Below the pieces are notes generated by a model. The model did not search any database. It was not told where the DNA came from and saw nothing but the letters and a program-made list of their open reading frames with translations. From the NCBI GenBank assembly GCA_020796225.1, contig CM036755.1, forward strand, positions 45,240,306 to 45,304,305: DNA of 64,000 bases, in the 5' to 3' direction. The DNA comes from Arion vulgaris. Taxonomy: Eukaryota > Mollusca > Gastropoda > Stylommatophora > Arionidae. Made by a program: the position numbers and the translations under genes. Below, piece by piece: positions 1 through 9,989 of this stretch. Positions within the stretch are counted from its first letter, which is position 1. The number at the start of each line of letters is the position of its first letter.

Positions 1-132
1 CTCTACCTATTTAACATCGCTAAGTATCCCTCAATTAAGACAGCATATCGCTTGTAAAACCTCTCACATATTAAACACAACAAAATTAACGCACGAATAC
101 AACAAGTACATAAACACTTGAATAATATTTAC

Positions 133-172
133 CGATCGTTTGTACTCCATCAGTTTCTTCAACATCCGCCAT
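133..172 (-). CDS. candidate first coding exon, gene running off the left edge
   Basis: On the minus strand an ATG at 172-170 sits in a favourable context (aaaATGG) and opens a 13-codon acidic start, MADVEETDGVQTI. It is followed at once by a donor-like G|GTAAAT, with GT at 132-131. The ATG lies in a YY1-like aaaATGGCGG motif, and a perfect CRE palindrome stands 13 bp upstream. No second exon can be seen because the gene would continue beyond base 1. The protein is not recognised. The call rests on start context, donor and promoter motif only. Confidence 0.3.
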
Positions 173-184
173 TTTCCGCCGGCA

Positions 185-192
185 TGACGTCA
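185..192. promoter_or_regulatory. CRE palindrome TGACGTCA
   Basis: Perfect 8-bp cAMP-response element, 13 bp upstream of the minus-strand candidate ATG at 172. Its position suggests a proximal promoter for that exon. Confidence 0.35.
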
Positions 193-999
193 CAGGATAT
201 GGTTAGTGCGCGAGATCAGGTCAGTGGTTGCGAAAGACTGGAAAACAATGATAGTATATAATAAACTTATGGGAAATCTCCACAATTGTCATCTTCTATT
301 TAAGTCAAAATCTACATTATCACTAATACTCTTATATGTATGTCATAAATTACAAAATATGCTAAAAAAGGACGAAATATATGTACGAAATAAATATATC
401 ACAATTTGGTAAACGATTCTCAGTTAAGTCCATAAATTCTTGGACTGAGATATAACATTCTACTTCCTAGTATAATACTCACCCTTACCTGTCAGTTCTC
501 GTATTTACTTCCTTGAATTGTTAAACATTATCACTTACACTTCCATTATAGTAAGAAAAGCTGGAGATCAGAAGGTCAAGGTTAGTCTATAACAGGCCAG
601 CCTAAACTGTCCCATCACGAACAATCAATATAAAGTGACTACGCAATATGTAAGAACACATAGTTCTGTACACGCTATGTTCAATGATGGAGTTGATTCA
701 CGAAAAGGGCGAGTTAGTACACCACTCATTATTTCTAGCCCACCAAACCCGATATTCTTGAATCGATACCATTATAGTCTCTGTTTGAGGTTAACGATCT
801 TAACAGCACTTTTATATTGGTGGACATTTGGTTTTAGAGAACCGCAAATGGACAGAAAGTGGCTGCCGATTGACAAGATGGTGAGCAGCATACTCTGAAT
901 AGTTTTCAAAAAAGATTATGCTTAAACGTGAAGAAAATACACAGGTCAATCGCGATTGTCTAGAAACAAAAATTATTGTGCATACAACTTCTTTAGTGG
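193..999. other. no recognised feature
   Basis: AT-rich sequence. The open frames here are short, lack splice or domain support and resemble nothing I know. Confidence 0.5.
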
Positions 1000-1245
1000 G
1001 CGTGTTATACCTTCATTGTTGATATCAGTGCACGTGTTATATCTTCAACGCTCTGGTTAGTGGATATGTTATACCTTCAGCAGTGATGTCACTGGGCGAA
1101 TTATACCTTCAATGTTGATGTCAGTGGACGTGTTATACCTGCTGCACTGGGGTCAGTGGTCGTGTTACATCTTCATAACTGAGGTCAGGTGATGTGTTAT
1201 ACCTTCAGTACTGAGATCAGTTGGTAGGGTATACCTTCAAGTTTG
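1000..1245 (+). repeat. degenerate minisatellite, unit about 35 bp
   Basis: About seven diverged copies of a unit built on cgtgttataccttca followed by a gatgtcagtgg-like spacer. Copies begin near 1001, 1033 and 1064 and continue to about 1245. Heavy divergence suggests an old array. Confidence 0.75.
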
Positions 1246-1447
1246 CTACACGAACAAAGTCATTGTCCATCATTAGTCTGGCAAAGATTTGGCCTTTCTT
1301 CTCCTTAGTTGAAACTAAACGCAACGCTATGCCGATATGATAGATTATATAGGCTCTTGTCAGCATTCTTGTATTACTGTTGTGTCATTGTACCCCAACC
1401 TGATCCTGTAATTTTGTTTTGTGACTAGATCGCGCTATTTATCAGGT

Positions 1448-1872
1448 GTCTCTGCAGCGTAGAGGTTAGGTTCTCACCTCTCGTGCCAAAGATAGCCGGT
1501 TCGCTCCTCGTGGAGCCATCTGGATATTTTTCCAGAGATCCATGAGATCAGTGTCAGTGAGATGGAGTTCCTAGTCCTATCGGAAGACGGAAACGTAGGT
1601 CCCGTGTTCATTTGAGCACGTAAAAGAACCCTTTGCAGTTCAAAATCGAGAAGAGCAGGCTGGAAAACCGCTGCCCGGGCAAAATTCATTAGAAAAAGAT
1701 TTAAAATAAAATTCCTACAAAATATCTTTACCATCTTTTAAATTACATCGGGGACCCTCGCCAGTGCTACGGAGTTCGTGCATTGCAGCTGAGATCTTTC
1801 TGTGTAAGAAATAGATCTGAGAACACATTGTCACTCACAGAAATACAATGATGATGGTACAATTAATCAAAG
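1448..1872 (+). mobile_element. SINE-A, full-length copy
   Basis: The tRNA-like head carries box A-like gcgtagaggttagg and box B-like ggttcgctcc. The body has the family landmarks gagatcagtgtcagtgag, cctagtcctatcgg, acgtaaaagaaccctt and ctcgccagtgctacggag. It ends in aatgatgatgg plus an ATCA-rich tail. The same element recurs near 12.0, 30.5, 32.9, 37.0, 41.8, 46.4, 51.2 and 59.5 kb. Confidence 0.85.
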
Positions 1873-2159
1873 AATCGAAAAATGAAAGTGAAAAATTTAG
1901 TGTTTTAATTTGCATGATATAACGATATTTTAGTTTTCAACTTTCATTGTTTGTATCGATTTATAAACAGGAGCTAGTGCATTTATTATATATATATGGC
2001 CTTTTTCGTCTTTACAGACGGTCAATTAGCAAGTGTTTTACTGTGATATTTACTGTGGCATTTATTACATAGACTAAGGATCGTAGATGGAGAAGCTCAT
2101 TCTTTGCTAGTCTCCTCGTTATGTGTACATTCTGGGGTTCTAGTCTAGTTTAGGCTATA

Positions 2160-2312
2160 AATGTTCGGTGTGCTCATGGGACGGGGTTGGACTACAGAAA
2201 CCCTGTTGGCACACACTAAAGAGAGCAAACATGAGAAAACAAACAGAGTGAATCGATTGGAAAAATCAGTCGGTCTAAAAATTAATACTAACAAAAGCAA
2301 GGTCTATTGTCT
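2160..2312 (+). mobile_element. LINE reverse transcriptase fragment
   Basis: Translates to VNRLEKSVGLKINTNKSKV, the conserved RT stretch just downstream of the FADD motif in many non-LTR elements. It is cut off at about 2312, where an opposite-strand LINE 3' end begins. Confidence 0.6.
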
Positions 2313-2645
2313 ATTCCCAGGTGGAAGATGGAGTTGGCTGCCCACTCTTGTTCTTAAGCGTAGGGATGGGAGCTTTAACTCTTAATGGATCATGGCAAAA
2401 GCCATTATAGAGTAAAAACGACACGACACTTAGTGTGACTCCTGGTCCACAAGGAGTTAATTTGCGTTCTAGGGCTAGATGAGTCGCCCTTGTGTTATAT
2501 CCGTGTTTATGTAGTGTGGTCTTGATATTGTCTATCCATCTTTTCTTGGTCTTCCCTTAGCTCTAGTATCCGATCTCTTTTTATTGTATGCTGTTATTGA
2601 TGGTTGGTTGTATTTCATTCTCAGTACCACTAAACTTCTCAACCT
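2310..2645 (-). mobile_element. LINE 3' end, 5'-truncated
   Basis: Reverse complement matches the LINE piece at 12113-12376 almost base for base, including the GRPRK-type C-terminal coding segment and the tail gggaatagacaatagac. The coding frame has stops. Confidence 0.75.
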
Positions 2646-2703
2646 CCATCCCTAAATTATTAAGCAAAGATGCCGAGCCTAATCTAGTGAAAAAGCAATT
2701 ACA

Positions 2704-3480
2704 ATGGAACATCTCCATTACATGTTTCCAGAAGACAGCTGGATAAGAATTTACACAGATGGATCGGCAATGGAGGCAACCATGAATGGTGGAGCAGGAG
2801 TGTACATTAGGCACCCAGATGCTACCACTGTGTCTCTAGCGGCTCCTACTGGAAGAATATGTTCCAACTACAAAGCAGAACTCATAGCCCTTCTGATGGC
2901 AGCACAGCACATGAATAAGCTGCAAGCAGCTGCAAGCAAGATGGTATTTCTTACAGACTCATTGTCAGCTATACAAGCCCTGGAGGCTAAATCCACTGAC
3001 AGCACAGTACAAAAACTACAAAGAGAACTTGCTCGGCTTTCAGAAAAGGCAGAAATTCACTTGCAGTGGATTCCATCTCACTGTGGTATTGCAGGCAATG
3101 AGAGTGCTGATGTCTTAGCTAAGGAGGGCAGTGCCAAAGAGCAAATTTACCAACCCTTGTCTTTTCAAGAGGTCAAAACCCTCATACAGAGAAAATCTGC
3201 AGTAGACTGGAAGACAAACACTGGATATGATTATGGAAAAGACTCCCTCAAAGACCTAAGCAGAACAGACCAGGTCATTATATTTCGACTACGCACCGGA
3301 CACTGCAGACTCAACAAACACTTATACAGACTAGGAATAAGTCAAACAGCTCTCTGCCAGTGTCAGCAGGCAGAACAGACACCAGAGCATATCCTGCAAG
3401 ACTGTCCTCTTCTGTGTGAGCTGAGAAGCAACATGTGGCCACACCCAGTCGACCTGAAAACTAAGCTTTGGGAAACCTGA
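2704..3480 (+). CDS. RNase H domain and C-terminus of an I-like non-LTR retrotransposon
   Basis: The 258-codon open frame encodes a complete ribonuclease H fold of the kind fused to the RT of I-type LINEs, where it degrades RNA in RNA:DNA hybrids. The catalytic residues are all present in order: YTDGS (about residue 18), YKAELIAL (about 58), LTDS (about 82), PSHCGIAGNESAD (about 125-137). A C-terminal zinc-knuckle-like segment follows, CQC...TPEHILQDCP. An in-frame TAA at 2680-2682 and the lack of upstream RT show that the element is 5'-broken, so this is not a host gene. The ATG at 2704 is simply the first in the open frame. The 3' UTR ends in (GAA)n at 3545-3560. A near-identical truncated copy lies at 21882-22226. 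Confidence 0.85.
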   Translation: MEHLHYMFPEDSWIRIYTDGSAMEATMNGGAGVYIRHPDATTVSLAAPTGRICSNYKAELIALLMAAQHMNKLQAAASKMVFLTDSLSAIQALEAKSTDSTVQKLQRELARLSEKAEIHLQWIPSHCGIAGNESADVLAKEGSAKEQIYQPLSFQEVKTLIQRKSAVDWKTNTGYDYGKDSLKDLSRTDQVIIFRLRTGHCRLNKHLYRLGISQTALCQCQQAEQTPEHILQDCPLLCELRSNMWPHPVDLKTKLWET

Positions 3481-3562
3481 CAGACCTGAAGCTGTCTGCC
3501 CAGTTTGTGGTCCACAGTAAATTAAGCGCATGACCAGAGATCGCTGAAGAAGAAGAAGAAGT
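3481..3562 (+). mobile_element. 3' UTR and (GAA)n tail of the I-like LINE
   Basis: This 80-bp 3' UTR ends gatcgctgaagaagaagaag. The same 3' end in reverse starts the 21882 copy, confirming it as the true element terminus. Confidence 0.8.
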
Positions 3563-3589
3563 ATTTAATTCCCATTAAATATCCAAAAC

Positions 3590-4235
3590 CACTGCATTTG
3601 TTGTCTTTCGATGTATTCGGTGCATGAAGTTATGCCCCACTCTGCTTCTGATGTCTTAATTTCGTAGTCTATCTTTCCTGGTGATCTCCACTGCCTTCCT
3701 CAAGCATTTCATTTCACACGTGGTGGGCTTTCTGTGGTGTGTTGCTGTGAGAGACCACGTTTGGTACTGGTAACAAAGTGTGGGTATGAAAATACTTTTA
3801 TCATCTGTCTTTTCACTTCCATCTTGATCTTTGGGTGTTGTAGTAATGGTGCCAGCTGGTAGGTCACTGCATTTGCTTTTTGACACATTGTCTCTATTTC
3901 TCGATCGAGTTTTAAGTCCTCTGTGAAAATGCTGCCTAAATATTTGAATTCGAAAACTTGCTTTACTTTGGTGTTGTCTATTTGTATGTTTGCTAGGCTT
4001 GGTGTTCTGCTGATTTTCATGGTCTCGGTCTTTTGTTTGTTGATTTTCATGTTGTACTTCCTACATGCTATTAGCAATGAATTCATGTGATGTTGTAGCT
4101 GATCTTCATCTTCATAGATTAAACTTTGGTCGTCCGCAAAAAAGCAATTCGCTGATTTGATTATTTAATTGGTCGTAGTGATCATTGTCTATGTCAATGA
4201 GGTCTTTTCCGCACTGTGCCTCTTTCACTATTTTG

Positions 4236-4284
<49 letters not shown>

Positions 4285-4385
4285 AAGAGAAGAGGTGAGA
4301 GCACACAACAATGTCTTACTCCTGATTTTGTTTCGAATGAGTATGTCATTCCGTCTGTTCTTCTTACCACATTGTGGCTATTTGT
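3590..4385 (-). mobile_element. LINE RT C-terminal region, frameshifted
   Basis: Minus-strand frames give KSGVRHCCVLSPLLFNI (RT domain 4, VRQGC-like) at about 4300, then KINKQKTETMKI...FKYLGSIF at 3709-4086. A change of frame leads into SIFIPTLCYQYQTW...TTCEMKCLRK at 3656-3886. Large pieces between the domains are lost and replaced by (TA)n at 4241-4280. The same family reads IFIPTLCYQCQTW at 55.9 kb (+). Confidence 0.75.
4241..4280. repeat. (TA)n microsatellite
   Basis: About 20 TA dinucleotides embedded in the decayed LINE. Confidence 0.95.
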
Positions 4386-5085
4386 GTATATTGCTTTCTT
4401 TCTTTCTTTCTTTCTTTCTTTCTCGAATCCTGTATGCCTCACAGCGTCAGGTCAGGAAGAGATTTCTAAAACGGGCCCTAGTATGCGCTTCGTAGATAGT
4501 CTCTTTCGTCGCCTCTGTTATTTCTGAGGTCCATCTTTTGCGTGGCCGGCCTTTTGCTTTGTACCCATTGTATCGGAGCAGCCTTGCTCTTTGGGGTGCA
4601 CTGTCTGATGGTAATCTGCTTACGTGACCGAACCATTTTATTTGTTGTTTCTTGATGAAGTCTAGTACTGATGGTGTACCCACTTTTTCCTGATGTCTTC
4701 ATTTCTCAACCGGTCTCTTCTTGTTACACCCAGCATTCTGCGTAGACACTTCATCTCTGTTGTGACTAGTTTTCTTCTATCGTTTGTTGTCAGCGTCCAG
4801 GTTTGGCACTGGTAACATAATGTGGGAGAAAGATTGTGTTGAACATTGCTCTTTTGTGTTCATGGTGACGTGTTTGCATCTTAAAATTGGCGCCATTTGC
4901 CCTATCATTTGATTTGCTTTGTTGCATCTGTGTTGAATTTCATTAGTTATTCTTCCATTTGCTGAAAAAATGCTCCCAGGTGTGTGGAATCTTTGCTTGA
5001 TTTAGTAGATGATTATCGATGGAGATGTTGGTAGTGTTTTCCTCTCTGGCGAATGTCATTACTTCTGTTTGTTCAATATATTGCT
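4386..5085 (-). mobile_element. LINE-X copy: RT end, C-terminus and (GAAA)n tail
   Basis: Read on the minus strand it runs EQTEVMTFAREENTTNISID (about 5050), then a broken RT thumb, then IKKQQIKWFGHVSRLPSDS and KGRPRKRWTSEITEATKET, ending RFRNLFLT with a stop near 4447. The tail is a pure (CTTT)n/(GAAA)n microsatellite at 4383-4424. It stands head-to-tail with the LINE at 3590-4385. The same C-terminus recurs at 16.1, 25.6, 35.2 and 44.1 kb. Confidence 0.8.
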
Positions 5086-5475
5086 TTGATATTGATAAAA
5101 GCAAGGTAATGAGATTAAATGAAAAAACATTGTAGAGTGAGTAAAGGTCAAAGAAGTAGAAGAATTGTTGGGCAAATATTTGTACAGCTGCTGCTGTGTA
5201 ACTATAGATGGGGATGTTGGAAAAGAAATCCAACGCAAGAATTGGAATGGCAGCGGCAACATTCAAAACATTAAACAACATATGGAGATCATCAGCTTAC
5301 ATGACACAGAGAGACCTACTGAGACATGGAGACGAACTGTAGATAGAGAAAGAGACGAGGAGAGCAAGACTTGAAATGAACTACACTGGCTTACTCAAGA
5401 CAGGTCTATTTGGAGGAAGTTTGTTGATGCCTTATGCTTCAATGGGAGTTAAGAGAAGAAGAAGAAGATGAAGAA
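5086..5475 (+). mobile_element. LINE RT/C-terminal fragment with (GAA)n tail
   Basis: Reading forward gives DKSKVMRLNE, then DGDVGKEIQRKNWNG, then RPTETWRRTVDRERDEE after internal deletion. It ends in gagaagaagaagaag. The order matches RT palm-thumb to C-terminal segments of RTE-like LINEs, with several frame changes. Confidence 0.7.
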
Positions 5476-5744
5476 TAAGCTAAGAACTAATCCTTACTTG
5501 TGTAAGGGAAGTAACTGAATTAACATATTTTAACGAGTATTACTGGCTGCTTGTTCTTGATAATGAAGTTACATTTATTAGAAACTATTAGTTTACCCGT
5601 TCTTCGCACGGGGAATTTAGTTTAAATCTATTTGTAAAGTCCCTTAAAGAAACATGCCACGTTGCCTCAAAGTCGGCTTCTTCCTCATTAAAAAATACGT
5701 TTTCTCTATATGCTTGGTTTGAAAACTTTGTCGGTTAACAACAT

Positions 5745-5910
5745 AAAATTAAAATGTCCCTCATTCCGATTGCCAATAAAACCTGACACAACAGAATTCC
5801 CGTGAAAGTTGACACATAACAATTTGAAATGTCCCTCACTCCGATTGGCAGTAAAACCTGATACAACAGAATTCCGTTCCCGTGAAAGTTGACAAATAAC
5901 AATTTGCAAA
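5745..5910. repeat. two-copy tandem duplication, about 80 bp
   Basis: Two neighbouring copies share aatgtccctca, ccgattg, ataaaacctga, acaacagaattcc and gtgaaagttgaca at about 10% divergence. The preceding 170 bp hold cccgttcttcgcacgggg, a short inverted motif. Confidence 0.75.
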
Positions 5911-6003
5911 TAGAATTTATTCAGTCAGTTCTATCGATGCAAATGAAGTTCTGTAGTTCTCATAATCAAATGTGTTAATAAATGTTCTTAAAAAATTATT
6001 TAC

Positions 6004-6113
6004 CTTCCTGTGAATTAAACGTGCTGTCTTCAGGATAACAGCCGAGCATCTCATGCATTCGGCCACAAAACAGACATGTTGAAATACCAATAAATATGTT
6101 AGTATTCGTGTAC
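6004..6113 (-). CDS. candidate internal exon
   Basis: The 110-nt open segment on the minus strand is bounded by an acceptor-like cacatcag (AG at 6115-6114) and a donor-like GGAAG|GTAAAT (GT at 6003-6002). In one frame it reads YTNTNIFIGIST, CLFCGRMHEMLGCYPEDS and TFNSQE, cysteine-bearing and protein-like. No flanking exon was found with confidence and the family is not recognised. Another frame is also open, so this remains a candidate. Confidence 0.25.
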
Positions 6114-6600
6114 CTGATGTGCGTAAGACGTTACCGGAATATAAGAGCATAACCTCTGCTAATCACGTAACCGGGAACATCGTGAAAACATTGATAGACA
6201 TGTTCGGCGATTTCTATACAGAATAATCATGTGTGTTAAAATGGAATATGGCTATAGAAAGGAACAAATTGTTCAGTTTTATAATTTTTACATCTTCATA
6301 TGTATGAAAGCTACCCTCTTGCCAAATTTCCAGTTCGTATGATGTCCAGATATCTTCAAACAATTGGGACAGACATACAATTGCATTCAACTCATTCTTA
6401 TATATGTATAGACAACGATCGCAATAACAAGACAATTTTTTCCTCGCTTGCAAGCTTTGAATTCAGACGTAGTCATAGCGCTTAATATGTCACCACTAAA
6501 TGTTTTATTGTGTGATGACTTGCTTTCCTCATCCCCAGTATCTCTTGTCAATCAGGCGAACCGTGATCCAACTTCAGAAGTACTTGTTATTTAGATTCCA
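6114..6600. other. AT-rich, only weak exon-like signals
   Basis: A good acceptor (ctttcctcatccccag, AG at 6537-6538) precedes a 17-codon frame ending in TAG at 6592-6594. No connected exon was identified. Confidence 0.4.
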
Positions 6601-6609
6601 AGTATCTTC

Positions 6610-6780
6610 TCTTACAGACACATATATAAGAGGGTTTTGGATTGAATCCCATTCTCGACGTTCCACACGGGACGAAGAAGGAATTTGACGTCCTACCTCC
6701 TGCCCAGTAAGACTTATAAATGTGAAGTGTCAGGTCTTTAAAGGATACGAAGCATTTTAAAAAGTAAAGGTTTGCTATAG
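6610..6780 (+). mobile_element. SINE-G-like fragment
   Basis: Contains the box B-like ggattgaatcccattctcga and the family body gacgtcctacctcc and tataaatgtgaagtg. Diverged and lacking the start. Confidence 0.45.
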
Positions 6781-6889
6781 TCCAACCGCGTACCGTCCTA
6801 CATACTTAAAATGTTGCACCGTGCTTGCCTGAAACCACGGTTGTACACAAACTTAATACCGAACCCAGAAATTTCTACGTGGTCACAAA

Positions 6890-7168
6890 CCCACAGTGGT
6901 ATGAACTTCAATATTGGAGACCCGGTAATGAGTTCGATCGCAACCCAATTGCACCTGGTTCAAACACTATGCCGGGCAATTTGGAAGCAAATTTGTTCCC
7001 ATGGGTTCTTGCAAATGGTAAAAGTAGACCTCACCATTCAGAAAGCATTGACAACATGCAGAAAGGTATAAGTGATGCCTAGAAAATCGACGAATAGTTT
7101 GTTGTGGTTGATGGCAAAGTTTTGTAAAGGATATGCCGCAATTTTCATTCGTTGGAAGACCCTCCCTT
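6890..7168 (+). mobile_element. SINE-C copy
   Basis: The landmarks are cctggttcaaacactatgcc (box B-like), gcaaatttgttcccatggg, tagacctcaccattcagaaag, tgcctagaaaatcgacgaat and ggatatgc. The copy at 33336 keeps a clearer tRNA-like head. Confidence 0.8.
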
Positions 7169-7174
7169 TTTCAG

Positions 7175-8212
7175 TCGCCTTTATTACCTATCTGTTCTCT
7201 AGTATCTATCCCCGTCGGTCGCCTTTATTACCTATCTGTTCTCTAGTATCTATCCCCGTCGGCGCCTTTAGTACCCAAAGCTGTTCTCTTAGTATCTATC
7301 CCCGTCGGTCGCCTTTAGTACCCAACTGTTCTCTAGTATCTATCCCCTCGGTCGCCTTTATACCAACTGTTCTCTAGTATATATCCCCGTCGGTCGCCTT
7401 TAGTACCCAACTGTTCTCTAGTATCTATCCCTTCGGTCGCCTTTAGTACCCAACTGTTCTCTAGTATCTACCCCGTCGGTCGCCTTTAGTACCAACTGTT
7501 CTCTAGTATCTATCCCGTCGGTCGCCTTTAGTCCCAACTGTTCTTTAGTATCTACCCTCTGGTCGCCTTTATTCCCTATATGTTCTCTAGTATCTATCCC
7601 CGTCGGTCGCCTTTATACCCACTGTTCTCTAGTATCTATCCCCGTCGGTCGCCTTTAGTACCCAACTGTTCTCTAGTATCTACCCCGTCGGTCGCCTTTA
7701 TTACCCAAAGCTGTTCTCTAGTATCTACCCCCGTCGGTCGCCTTTATTACCTATATGTTCTCTAGTATCTATCCCCGTCGTCCGCCTTTAGTACCCAACT
7801 GTTCTCTAGTATCTATCCCTGTTGGTCGCCTTTATTTCCCAACTGTTCTCTAGTATCTATCCCCGTCGGTCGCCTTTATTTCCCAACTGTTCTCTAGTAT
7901 CTATCCCTGTTGGTCGCCTTTATTTCCCAACTGTTCTCTAGTATCTATCCCTGTTGGTCGCCTTTATTTCCCAACTGTTCTCTAGTATCTACCCCCGTCG
8001 GTCGCCTTTAGTACCCAACTGTTCTCTAGTATCTACCCCCGTCGGTCGCCTTTATTTCCAGCGGTTCTCTAGTATCTACCCCCCCGTGCCTTTATTTCCC
8101 AGCTGTTCTCTAGTATTTACCCCCGTCGACCGCCTTTATTTCCCAGCGGTTCTCTAGTATCTACCCCCTCCGATCGCCTTTATTTCCCAGCTGTTCTCTA
8201 GTAACTAATAAA
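7175..8212 (+). repeat. minisatellite, unit about 44 bp
   Basis: About 23 copies of a unit made of tgttctctagtatctatcc, ccgtcggtcgcctttagta and cccaac. Variants with ttatttcc or ttagtacc alternate in blocks. It starts directly after SINE-C. Many single-base indels between copies break any frame. Confidence 0.95.
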
Positions 8213-8389
8213 GGCTGCACCAATCGACTTCAGAGTCGTTTGCGGTCTGAAAAATCTGACGACAACCAGGGATTTCGTTGCCAAGTTCCAGTGTAGGGCA
8301 TTTCAAATCCTGGTACGGTAATTTCCCAGTCTAACCATCTCAAACCTTCCTGGTATTTCTAAAAAGCTTGGGGATGGTGGTGTAGAGGA

Positions 8390-8790
8390 TCTCTATGGCA
8401 AACTGGTTAAAACGTATGCCTATCGCTCTGAATGTTGTGAGTTCGAATTCGAACTGAGTTACACGTGTAATTTTTAATGGGATCCCTATGGTTGTTTCTG
8501 AAGCTTTGTGCAACACTTTCTGTAGATGGCCAGCCATTTATGCCGACATGGAAGGAGCCAGTGGCGGTTCGTCATTCGGGACTCGTGGGCCGGGCCCCAC
8601 CAAAAATAATGTGATACGTGTTTTATTATTTTATAAATTAAAATATAACCTAACCCAAAACCATGATTTTCCAGAAAATTTGTGTCTGGCCCCACCAACA
8701 AAAATGATCACGAGCCGCCACTGGAAGGAGCCAAATGTAAAAACACGGTGTAATGAAGTCACTCCTTTGCCCTTACATTTAAGATGCGTG
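8390..8790 (+). mobile_element. SINE-G copy split by a MITE
   Basis: The tRNA-like head gtctctatggcaaactgg / gtgagttcgaattcgaact is followed by the body gggatccctatgg and tgtagatggccagcc, then the 3' part gtaatgaagtcactcctttg. The copy is interrupted at 8559-8723 by a hAT-like MITE. Confidence 0.7.
8559..8723. mobile_element. hAT-like MITE, 165 bp
   Basis: Terminal inverted repeats are cagtggcggttcgtc at the left and gatcacgagccgccactg at the right. It is flanked by a perfect 8-bp duplication gaaggagc at 8551-8558 and 8724-8731. An 8-bp target and CAGTGGCGG ends are typical of hAT elements. There is no coding capacity. A fragment with the same end lies near 42680. Confidence 0.85.
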
Positions 8791-9124
8791 GAGATGTTAG
8801 TATCGTCGCTAAAGTTATTGCTGTTGTGTTCTGTCGTTGTAACTTTCCACATTCATAGAATATAGACTGAAGACTTTCGGAATGCGGATACACCGATTTT
8901 AAAGTTTTTCTTGATACGAAGGAAGTAGATCATTATCTCGGTCTTTCCCCTTCTCGGCTGTATCCGGTCAGAAGTTAAATTGTCACATCCCCTCTGTTCA
9001 AGGATGAATCAGTACAATTTGTTATCAAATAAAAACATCAACAATATATTTATTACAAATAATGAATATTCGTATTATTATCCTTCTTTCACTTTGTCTT
9101 ACTCTTTCTTTAAGTCTGTATTTC
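8791..9124. other. no recognised feature
   Basis: AT-rich spacer with no convincing frame or repeat. Confidence 0.5.
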
Positions 9125-9520
9125 TCTCTCTACTACTATCTTGTAGTTCGATTGGGGACAATCAAAGGCTAGCGGAGCAAACAGTACACAAAACTGGACG
9201 GTAGGCAAACCAAGTAGCCCAAAAAAAGACTGGTAACCTGGAGAGATGGCGCTCAACAACCCGGAAGAGAAAGTTGTCTACGGGTAGCTACCCTAAAAGA
9301 AAATAGCAACTTGCTGCCTTGCAGGTCGGCTGGGGACAGCCCAAGGCTGACGGAGAGCGAACCCAGTAAACGCTGACTAAACCGGACGCATCGCCGAAGG
9401 ATAAGCACCAGAGCTCCAAATGGTGCTAAAGATGTGACGAAACCCACCCATGCTAAGGCTGCGTGAATCAGATTTCCACATGAATAAGATTAACAAATCT
9501 GAATTTTTGGGGAAATCTGG
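9125..9520 (+). repeat. repeat H, about 350-bp dispersed element
   Basis: Reverse complement of 40160-40520 at high identity. Shared landmarks are gattggggacaatcaaagg, ggtaggcaaaccaagtag, ggtcggctggggacagccc and atcgccgaaggataagcac. Both copies abut the SINE-G end that contains tgaatcagatttccacatgaa. Confidence 0.85.
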
Positions 9521-9574
9521 TACATCAGTCTAAGCGGTGATCGCGATGTAAATTACAAGCACATCAGAAGTCTC

Positions 9575-9705
9575 AGTAAGGCTTGCCAAAATAGCGAGGG
9601 ACACTGTTGATACGGAAAGCTAGTCTTCGAGCAAAAATCAGTCAGAGGTGCCATACTAGACGCCCTGAATGCTCCTAAATTCAGAGGGCAAACAACAACA
9701 ACAAA
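9575..9705 (+). mobile_element. SINE-E-like fragment
   Basis: Carries caaaaatcagtcagaggtgcc, gacgccctgaatg and an (AAC)n tail. It resembles the E copies at 12715, 57886 and 59430 (aaaaatcagttagag...cctacgtctgaa). Confidence 0.5.
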
Positions 9706-9805
9706 ATTAACAGAGAAAAACAATAAGCGGGGGTCAGGAGGTAGCGTTTGAGATCCATTGTAGCCGTAATTTCAATGTAGACACCTCATCAATTGATTTT
9801 ATCAG

Positions 9806-9955
9806 GACACCATGCAGTTTTCAAATGGGGAGGATAGCGACATAATATGGACAACTGATAACATGTCTGCGCTGTTGGTGTATGTTCCTAATATAGGCCC
9901 TACAACAGTACAGAATGAACCAAAGGTGTTCAGTCTCCCAGGCAGATGTCCAAGA
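9806..9955 (+). CDS. candidate internal exon, 50 codons
   Basis: Exactly 150 nt, phase 0 at both ends, between an acceptor (gattttatcag, AG at 9804-9805) and a donor (AGA|GTAAGA, GT at 9956-9957). The frame reads DTMQFSNGEDSDIIWTTDNM, then SALLVYVPNIGPTT, then VQNEPKVFSLPGRCPR, with no stop until just past the donor. The composition is protein-like and it is not part of any repeat family seen here. Family unknown. It could be an exon of a gene upstream of, or overlapping, the stefin locus. Confidence 0.35.
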
Positions 9956-9989
9956 GTAAGATAGTTTTAGACATACTTCTTATCCGACC

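Noticed and set aside
2581..2814. Minus frame across the start of the RNase H frame
   Set aside because: Overlaps a domain-supported plus-strand frame and shows no domain itself.
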